From NCBI GenBank assembly GCA_002839335.1, contig PGXU01000028.1:1-37124 (forward strand): a stretch of 37,124 bases of DNA, given 5' to 3'. A model generated the notes under the pieces. That model made no database searches and was not told where the DNA came from. It worked only from the letters and a program-made list of their open reading frames with translations. Both the position numbers and the translations under genes were made by a program. Shown here piece after piece: positions 32,184 through 37,124 of this stretch; the stretch's first letter is position 1; each line of letters begins with the position of its first letter. Origin of the DNA: Spirochaetae bacterium HGW-Spirochaetae-4. GTDB taxonomy: Bacteria > Spirochaetota > Spirochaetia > Sphaerochaetales > Sphaerochaetaceae.

Positions 32184-32888
32184 TTACCGGTTGCGGCGCA
32201 GGAAATGGCAATAGTACTCGTATATGGTTGAAATCTTGTCAGCTACAGAAACGACCACACTTTCCCTGTAAAGGGGAAGGTGCCTGGTCTTCGGGAACAT
32301 ATGCTTCACAATTATATCGGCTTCCAGTTCGCTCACCTCGAAATGCATGCGGGCATTCTCTAGAGCGATGTGTGGATGCTCTTTGCCATGTAGCGCTCTT
32401 GATTCGTCGGAGGCCTTACGTTCTCGCCAATCGTATAGGAAGAAGTCATGCAACAACCCGCCTCTCGCCGCTGCCTTGTAGTTCATGCCGAACATCTTGG
32501 AAATCGCATACGAAATGAATGAGACCCGCACGACATGGTCGTAGATATGGTTGGTATGGTGGAAAAAATCCTTCAGTTTCATAAATTCATCGTGTCTTAG
32601 GATGTCGTCGACCAGACCTATATATTCACGTCGTATCGGTCGTGGTACCAACATGGGAATTATTCCTGCCCTGACCATCATGTAGTGCAGATGAAATCCA
32701 ACCAACAGGATCAGCAACGCAATTACAACAAACATCAGTTGGGTGAAATCAGAGTAGAGTAGGTAGTGTGTGGAAAGTGTATCGGAAAGCAAGAAGAGAA
32801 CAAACAAACCAAAGGGCAGCGTTATCAGGAACCGTACCTGCCTATGATTCCAATTGCCAAGGATCCCTGCCGCATGTGGTATGTACAG
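32184..32888 (-). CDS. Membrane-anchored HD-domain phosphohydrolase, probable CTG start
   Basis: This is a 234-residue protein when read from CTG at 32888. Two membrane spans (about residues 15-37 and 50-75) are followed by a cytoplasmic HD domain (about 90-230): NHIYDHVVRVS, GLLHDFFLYDW holding the HD pair, HGKEHPHIALENA and VVSVADKIST with the last metal Asp. Relatives hydrolyse phosphorylated substrates; the substrate is unknown. No ATG, GTG or TTG exists between an in-frame stop and residue 28; AAGGAGG lies 5-6 nt before CTG 32888, and that start also gives a full first span. A TTG at 32807 is the first usual codon but lacks a Shine-Dalgarno. Confidence 0.8.
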   Translation of the reverse strand: MYIPHAAGILGNWNHRQVRFLITLPFGLFVLFLLSDTLSTHYLLYSDFTQLMFVVIALLILLVGFHLHYMMVRAGIIPMLVPRPIRREYIGLVDDILRHDEFMKLKDFFHHTNHIYDHVVRVSFISYAISKMFGMNYKAAARGGLLHDFFLYDWRERKASDESRALHGKEHPHIALENARMHFEVSELEADIIVKHMFPKTRHLPLYRESVVVSVADKISTIYEYYCHFLRRNR

Positions 32889-32916
32889 TGTCTTCCTCCT
32901 TTATGGAATTAATTCA

Positions 32917-32945
32917 AATTTAAAGAATAATCCGAGGAAGGTCAA
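32917..32945 (-). promoter_or_regulatory. Promoter of the HD-domain gene
   Basis: On the minus strand: -35 TTGACC (32945-32940), 17-bp spacer, -10 TAAATT (32922-32917). The leader then runs about 20-25 nt to the Shine-Dalgarno before CTG 32888, which supports translation starting there. Confidence 0.68.
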
Positions 32946-33113
32946 TGGGTAGCAGACTCAAAACCGTGTATCAAAACTTGTAACATCATGCAAGAATAAT
33001 AGTTAATAAACGAAATAATACTCAATTATCCATATGAGAGGTAGTTCGAATGTAATGAACCTAAAGGAGCTGGTTACACGTTGGAATTGGGCAGTGATCT
33101 CCAAGAATCGGGT

Positions 33114-33461
33114 TTAGTCGATTGTCCAAGTATAACTTGATCCGGCTTCCAATGTCCCTGTCGTGCTGGTAGCATAATTCCCTGTGTCGGCGTAGCGGGC
33201 CTCAAGTGTTACGTATTCAGAGGAGCTTTCCAATGTAATAGTGAATGTCTCATCACCCCAGGCGGCGACATAGCCGAGGTAGGAACTGTCCGCATAGATG
33301 TAGTAGTCATAATTTGTCCAGTTGTCTACCCAAACCTCGGCATCGCTAATCAATAGGAAACAGCTCGACAACGAAACCATTGTCAACGATACCACTAAGA
33401 AGACGGCCAACAATACAAGTTTACTACCAAGCTTCGAATGATTGGATTTTTCCATAATCAT
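33114..33461 (-). CDS. Small lipoprotein of unknown function
   Basis: This 115-residue protein has a basic N-terminus, a long hydrophobic stretch and a lipobox ending at Cys (SLSSC, Cys34), so it is probably lipid-anchored. The mature part (about 80 residues) is rich in Tyr, Thr and Ser and looks beta-stranded (YDYYIYADSSYLGYVAAWG), like small Ig-like or PEGA-like modules. AGGAGG lies 4 nt before ATG 33461 and 10 nt before ATG 33455; either start is possible. No family recognised. Confidence 0.75.
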   Translation of the reverse strand: MIMEKSNHSKLGSKLVLLAVFLVVSLTMVSLSSCFLLISDAEVWVDNWTNYDYYIYADSSYLGYVAAWGDETFTITLESSSEYVTLEARYADTGNYATSTTGTLEAGSSYTWTID

Positions 33462-33837
33462 TGCACCTCCTCAAAAAGTTTTATGCAGCAGGTATTCAAG
33501 CTTACGGATTAATTATTAGCACCAGTTTATTGATATTACAATTAAAAAAAACAAATCTGACAATAATAAAGACAGAAATAATTAAAATAAAAAGTATGAT
33601 GACGATATATTGATTTAGATGGTTGTAAACCATAAGAAGAAAGGCTCATGTGCGTGGGTGTATATCGATAATTCCTATAGAAAACAAAGAAATGATATGG
33701 AACCTGGGCAACGGTCCACCACTAATGATAAGATATTGAGAACGTCTGCGAAATGTTTGATAAGGATTGAGGAGGTTGCTTTTTCGCCCACATCAAGGAA
33801 TTGTCGATCAATCATTGCCACACTGAGGTTGGGAAAG
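33462..33837. other. AT-rich region without a supported gene
   Basis: This stretch has the leader of the small lipoprotein gene (AGGAGG at 33466-33471), then strongly AT-rich DNA to about 33640. The rest has no start with a Shine-Dalgarno or family match. The long plus-strand open frame beginning at 33619 runs through repeats and antisense to tRNA-Pro and is not a gene. Confidence 0.5.
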
Positions 33838-33908
33838 AAAGAAAGAGGAACCGCAGGAGGCAAATATGCCATTCCAAACAGTTCCCCTGATCGGGCTGGG
33901 CGGATTTG
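33838..33908. repeat. 71-bp direct repeat, copy A (distal)
   Basis: Identical to 34033-34103 except for one base (an ATATGCC versus ATACGCC difference). The last 18-23 bases are the 3' end of the nearby tRNA-Pro, so this copy carries a tRNA fragment without a tRNA. Ends exactly at GGATTTG, where the sequences diverge. Confidence 0.9.
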
Positions 33909-34024
33909 GTCTCGGCCATCATCGCTGGTTACAGCTTGCCGTCCTGCGACCCGCCTCTGTTGCTATGCCAGCCTACTGCTGGCATGCGCTTCGACGACTA
34001 ACGCCGCAACTCCGGTTCAAATCC
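33902..34024. other. 123-bp segment between repeat copies, bounded by GGATTTG/CAAATCC
   Basis: Between the two 71-bp copies is unique sequence bordered by an inverted GGATTTG (33902-33908) and CAAATCC (34018-34024). It contains an 8-bp hairpin, ATGCCAGC-CTACT-GCTGGCAT, and near its right end CGGTTCAAATCC, which is an inverted copy of the tRNA-Pro T-loop. It is more GC-rich than the flanks and has no open frame. It could be a copy of a small dispersed element. Confidence 0.6.
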
Positions 34025-34032
34025 TTATTATA

Positions 34033-34103
34033 AAAGAAAGAGGAACCGCAGGAGGCAAATACGCCATTCCAAACAGTTCCCCTGATCGGGCTGGGCGGAT
34101 TTG
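34033..34103. repeat. 71-bp direct repeat, copy B (at tRNA-Pro)
   Basis: This copy overlaps the last 18 bases of tRNA-Pro (34086-34103) and extends 53 bp downstream of the tRNA. The arrangement is that of attachment-site duplication at a tRNA 3' end, or of a local 195-bp tandem duplication. Confidence 0.9.
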
Positions 34104-34159
34104 AACCGCCGACCCCAAGTCCCCCAGACTTGTACGCTAAACCCCTGCGCTACAGCCCG
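34086..34159 (-). tRNA. tRNA-Pro (anticodon GGG)
   Basis: This 74-nt sequence folds as a full cloverleaf on the minus strand: acceptor CGGGCTG/CAGCCCG plus discriminator A; D-arm GCGC/GCGT; anticodon stem CAAGT/ACTTG with loop CTGGGGG, giving anticodon GGG (reads CCC and CCU); 5-nt variable loop; T-arm GGCGG-TTCAAAT-CCGCC. CCA is not encoded. A promoter with TTGACA, 18-bp spacer and TATGTT lies upstream. Confidence 0.96.
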
Positions 34160-34186
34160 TGTACGATGTGTCGTAACACTTGCAAG

Positions 34187-34216
34187 AACATAGCATGATT
34201 GGAAAGGAAGTGTCAA
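34187..34216 (-). promoter_or_regulatory. Promoter of tRNA-Pro
   Basis: On the minus strand: -35 TTGACA (34216-34211), 18-bp spacer, -10 TATGTT (34192-34187); expected start near 34180, about 20 nt before the mature 5' end. Confidence 0.7.
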
Positions 34217-34219
34217 TTA

Positions 34220-34623
34220 AGGGTAAGAATATGTGGTACATCCTCGGGACTTCATGTCGAGGGGTGTATCTTGCTGTATATTTACTCTTCTATGAGAGTT
34301 TGCAAAGGCGAGAATCCTTAATATGTCATAAGTAATGGTATTATGAACGTTATGTAAATACATACAATGGAATAGAAAGTGAAATACTAGAAAAATTAAT
34401 TTAAAATTAAAAGTGAAATAAATACTTACAATTGACATAAGTGAATATATCCCGTATGCTTTGACCAACCGATATTAGTTGCTGGTAACGTGACAAAATG
34501 AGGTAAATATGGCAAAACATAGCCAAGCCAAATACTTGAATTATGGGGTGTTGCATGAATTCGTACGCTGTTGATATGAAAAGACCTTTGCACCGAGTAC
34601 GTTTGAGTGGTATGATTTATTCC
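34220..34623. other. AT-rich intergenic region with promoters for the chaperone/usher genes
   Basis: No supported gene. Two plus-strand promoters can be seen: TTGACA (34432-34437), 17-bp spacer, TATGCT (34455-34460); and TTGCAC (34588-34593), 17-bp spacer, TATGAT (34611-34616), the second ending 7 nt before ATG 34624. A low-complexity A/T stretch lies at 34380-34435. The minus-strand open frame at 34217-34468 is AT-driven and has no family match. Confidence 0.6.
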
Positions 34624-35385
34624 ATGAAAAAAAGAATACTTATACTGACAATACTGTTGACGGTATGTGTTGTTGCCCCGATCTTTGCCTTTCAGTTTTC
34701 ACCCTTGGAGCAGTCGTTTGCTCCTACTGGCGCGAACAGCACGAAAACCTACACCATTGTAAACGATTCGGACGATAGTATTGCGGTGGAAATCTCTGCA
34801 TTGACCAGAGATATGGATTCGGCGGGCCGGGAACTCAATGAAAGTGCCGCAGCCTATTTCTCCATTGTTCCCAGCAAAGTGATTCTTCGGCCGCAGAGTT
34901 CCCAGATTGTCAGGGTGCAGTACCGTGGACCACGGACCATACCCACTGAGCTCTCCTTCAGGTTACGTGCGGAACAGATTCCCTATTCCCAAGGCCGTGC
35001 CACCGAAGGACAGAGCATGTTCAATTTCTTGTATGTATATACTACGAGCCTGTATGTCTCGCCGACCAGGACTACCGCACGTGTCCAGATAGATTCCGCC
35101 AAACCGACACTTACTGCCGATGGACAGCAGGTCATGACACTCACAGTTGCCAATGCAGGTACTGTGCATCAGATTTTGAACGGCGCCAAGGTTGAAGTAA
35201 CCAACAATGCCACCCGGCAGAGCGTGGTGTATGAAGGAGCGGCACTGGGATTTGTCAATGGTTTGAATCTATTGGCGGGAAAGACTGTGGCTGTCCAAGT
35301 CGCATGGCCGCAGAATATGCAGTTCCCCACAAATCTTACCGACGCAGAGAAGGTTTTTGCAGCGAAGATCTCATACAACAATTAG
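34624..35385 (+). CDS. PapD-like periplasmic fimbrial chaperone
   Basis: This 253-residue protein has a Sec signal (MKKRILILTILLTVCVVAPIFAF, about 23 residues). The mature part is the two-domain Ig-like chaperone fold: FQFSPLEQSFAP, then the paired strands of domain 1 ending in YFSIVPSKVILRPQSSQIVRVQYRG, which matches the conserved P.....L.P...Q.VRV block, and domain 2 from about residue 150. Such chaperones donate a beta strand to pilin-like subunits and hand them to an outer-membrane usher. The sequence is distant from enterobacterial FimC and nearer to the archaic or alternative groups. Longer starts exist, but ATG 34624 begins the signal peptide; it has no Shine-Dalgarno and lies 7 nt after a -10 box. 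The usher-like gene follows 28 bp downstream. Confidence 0.85.
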   Translation: MKKRILILTILLTVCVVAPIFAFQFSPLEQSFAPTGANSTKTYTIVNDSDDSIAVEISALTRDMDSAGRELNESAAAYFSIVPSKVILRPQSSQIVRVQYRGPRTIPTELSFRLRAEQIPYSQGRATEGQSMFNFLYVYTTSLYVSPTRTTARVQIDSAKPTLTADGQQVMTLTVANAGTVHQILNGAKVEVTNNATRQSVVYEGAALGFVNGLNLLAGKTVAVQVAWPQNMQFPTNLTDAEKVFAAKISYNN

Positions 35386-35413
35386 TGATAGTACCTTGTA
35401 AGGAACGGGATGC

Positions 35414-37124
35414 ATGATGACTGTAGGAAAGAAGCGATTAATCAGCATCCTGGTCATCCTGCTGATATACATGATTGTGCTCCTTGCTGTCATCTCGTTC
35501 CGCACGATAGCCGAGCCCGAAGTGCCTCCAGCAGAACCAATCGCAACTGTGGAAATTGAGGCTCCCCATATCGAGGAAGCCCCTTCACCTATAGCTGAAC
35601 CTGTACAATCAATTGAAATACCCGAGACTATCGAAAACATACCCGCCGAGGTGGAAGTTCCGGAACCCGCAGAGCCGGTCCTGGTTACCACACCTGTTGA
35701 CAATGGGGAGTTGGAAATCGTTCCAACCACAACTCCAGAATCAGAACCTGAACCGGTCCAAGAAGTTGTTGAAGAACCCGTTCCGACACCTTTTCCTGAT
35801 GAAAGTACTGACTGGACCGAATTCGAAGAACCTATAGTCGAGGAAGATCCTTGGGCTGAATTCTATGTCGCTGGCGAAGAGGACCTGTCGATCTTCGAGG
35901 ATGGCACCTATTACGTTCCACTTTTGGTCAATGATGAATATCTGACCGATATAAATGTCACATTCACCCAGGAACACCTGCTGATCGAAGTCTTGGAGTT
36001 CCGTACCATAATTTCCGACTTGTTGGTAGATTCTTTCGAAGAGGAATTCTTTAACACCACGTTGGAGTTTTTCAGCCTGGAATATTTGAACGAACAGGGC
36101 ATAGACACTTGGTACGATTACCAGACATTCGAATTGCATATGAATTTTCCGACTTGGATGATGCCGACCAGAATCCTCTCCATCAACCGTGGGAATATTG
36201 CGCGGTACAGTTCCTACAGTATGAGTGGAAGCATGCCCATCGAGCCGGCAAGGTTCTCCTGGTTCACCAACCTGTCGATGTTCTCGTTGGTCGACCTGAA
36301 CGAGGCGGACAATTGGCAGATCGATCCAAGCTCCCTGTTCACCATGCAGGCACAGAACTCCATTTCCCTCTTCGATGTTGCCTTTGATTTCTCCTATACA
36401 TTCCATCCGGGTCGGGCTTATGACCAGACGCTCTCCAATCCATGGTCGACCTCAACCGACGATTATCTCACATTCCAAGGCATCCAAGGTTTCTACGATT
36501 TCAAGCCGAAGAGCCTGAGGCTGATCTTCGGCAACGTGAACGATTATTTGGGGTACTCGACCGACAGTATCGGGATTGCGCTGGAGAAGCGCTATGCCTA
36601 TGGCGATGCGACTCCGAAAACCCATCAATTCGAATATGAGGTGGTGGTTGAGGAACCATCGACGGTCGAGGTGTTCATCAATGAACGCAGCGTATACCGG
36701 CGGGAACTTCAAGCCGGCATCTACAAGCTTCGCGACTTCGCCTTCACCCAAGGTGCAAATAGTGCGAAGGTGGTAATTTCTCCGTTGGCCAATCCCACCA
36801 TGGTCGAGGAACTTGATTTCCTGTTGGGGTACGATTCGCGCTTGCTGGCGAAGGATGATACGCTCTATTCGTTGAGCCTGACATTTCCCGAGTACAATAT
36901 CGGAAAGACCACATTCAGGGTGAACCAGCAGCTTGGGCTTACCAACACCATAACCGGTTCCTATGCGCTTGCACTCAGTCCCACTGCTGTCACATTGGGC
37001 TTGACCGGCCTTTTCGCATCACCCTGGGGCTCGTTCGACACCCTCCTCGGTGCCAGTTATAGTGGACCGCTGGCACTCGGACTCACCTCGAAGGTCAATT
37101 ACCGGATTGCGGGACCGGAGGATT
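35414..37124 (+). CDS. Usher-like outer-membrane protein with anchor and Pro/Glu-rich linker (3' end outside window)
   Basis: The frame runs open from ATG 35414 to the window end (570 codons; AAGGAA box upstream). Residues 1-30 are a basic start and a single hydrophobic segment; about 33-135 are a Pro/Glu-rich linker (EPEVPPAEP, VPEPAEPV and so on) like that of TonB; an usher N-terminal domain follows (GTYYVPLLVNDEYLTDINVTF). Then come barrel-type strands and the family-typical VEVFINERSVYRRELQAGIYKLRDFAFTQGAN, equivalent to the VxVxxNGxxxxxxxLxPGxYxLxDLP block. Ordinary ushers have only a signal peptide before the domain; the long linker is unusual. It forms an operon with the chaperone (28-bp gap) and probably secretes surface fibres. 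Pilin subunit genes are not in the window. Confidence 0.8.
   Translation, partial: MMTVGKKRLISILVILLIYMIVLLAVISFRTIAEPEVPPAEPIATVEIEAPHIEEAPSPIAEPVQSIEIPETIENIPAEVEVPEPAEPVLVTTPVDNGELEIVPTTTPESEPEPVQEVVEEPVPTPFPDESTDWTEFEEPIVEEDPWAEFYVAGEEDLSIFEDGTYYVPLLVNDEYLTDINVTFTQEHLLIEVLEFRTIISDLLVDSFEEEFFNTTLEFFSLEYLNEQGIDTWYDYQTFELHMNFPTWMMPTRILSINRGNIARYSSYSMSGSMPIEPARFSWFTNLSMFSLVDLNEADNWQIDPSSLFTMQAQNSISLFDVAFDFSYTFHPGRAYDQTLSNPWSTSTDDYLTFQGIQGFYDFKPKSLRLIFGNVNDYLGYSTDSIGIALEKRYAYGDATPKTHQFEYEVVVEEPSTVEVFINERSVYRRELQAGIYKLRDFAFTQGANSAKVVISPLANPTMVEELDFLLGYDSRLLAKDDTLYSLSLTFPEYNIGKTTFRVNQQLGLTNTITGSYALALSPTAVTLGLTGLFASPWGSFDTLLGASYSGPLALGLTSKVNYRIAGPED

Noticed and set aside
33060-33118. 20-codon plus-strand frame beginning ATGAACCTAAAG near 33057
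   Set aside because: It is very short, has no Shine-Dalgarno before it and lies opposite the end of the small lipoprotein gene.
33619-34104. 161-codon plus-strand open frame with a repeated internal peptide
   Set aside because: It runs through both 71-bp repeat copies and antisense to tRNA-Pro; the repeated peptide comes from the DNA repeat. No Shine-Dalgarno and no family match.
34217-34468. 83-codon minus-strand open frame with a hydrophobic start
   Set aside because: Composition is set by AT-rich DNA; no ribosome-binding site, no homology that I recognise, and it overlaps the likely chaperone promoter region.
1-37124. CRISPR arrays, insertion sequences, toxin-antitoxin or phage genes
   Set aside because: No regularly spaced repeats, transposase or integrase motifs, or small paired genes with such signatures were found on either strand.

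Overview
The window looks like a stretch of a moderately GC-rich, Gram-negative, anaerobic bacterium. A free-living or host-associated spirochaete of the Sphaerochaeta type is my best guess. That is inference from gene content: LL-diaminopimelate aminotransferase lysine pathway, TAXI-type TRAP transporter, LPP20- and DUF4382-type lipoproteins, and a divergent chaperone/usher pair. No rRNA or other species-level marker is present.

Layout. 1-4.2 kb: the 3' end of an M29 aminopeptidase, convergent with a leftward group (membrane protein, xseA, xseB, purU); a 55-residue two-cluster ferredoxin, too short for routine ORF calling, reads leftward from a promoter divergent with topB. 4.2-6.6 kb: topB (DNA topoisomerase III). 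6.7-22.4 kb: a block of transport, redox and lysine genes. It holds a TAXI solute-binding protein and fused TRAP permease; an operon of asd, a DadA-like FAD oxidase, a BFD-type [2Fe-2S] protein, an HcnA-type [2Fe-2S] protein, an HcnB-type NAD/FAD oxidoreductase and a 4Fe-4S protein; leftward dapB1 (fused to ACT domains) and dapA1; a winged-helix/FCD regulator; and a second set, dapB2-dapA2-dapL-lysA-ybgC. 22.4-31.2 kb: mostly leftward housekeeping and stress genes (tcdA, a TatD-like hydrolase, mntP, C69 dipeptidase, secreted MsrB-MsrA fusion, DUF1295 membrane protein, diguanylate cyclase, DUF4382 lipoprotein). 31.5-34.2 kb: an LPP20-like lipoprotein, a membrane HD-domain protein, a small lipoprotein, and tRNA-Pro(GGG) with a 71-bp direct repeat of its 3' end. 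34.6 kb to the end: a PapD-like chaperone and an open-ended usher-like gene.

How the genes work together. The most interesting part is 6.7-17.7 kb. A dyad, CTACTCA-N5-TGAGTRG, lies 6-7 bp downstream of the -10 box of three promoters: the TAXI/TRAP transporter, the asd/oxidase operon and dapA1. A half-site lies before the regulator gene. This implies one local repressor controlling uptake of an unknown small amino or carboxylic acid, a multi-subunit flavin/iron-sulphur dehydrogenase, and the first steps from aspartate semialdehyde towards lysine. A second, apparently independent lysine operon follows directly. The substrate and the purpose of the duplication are not known from sequence.
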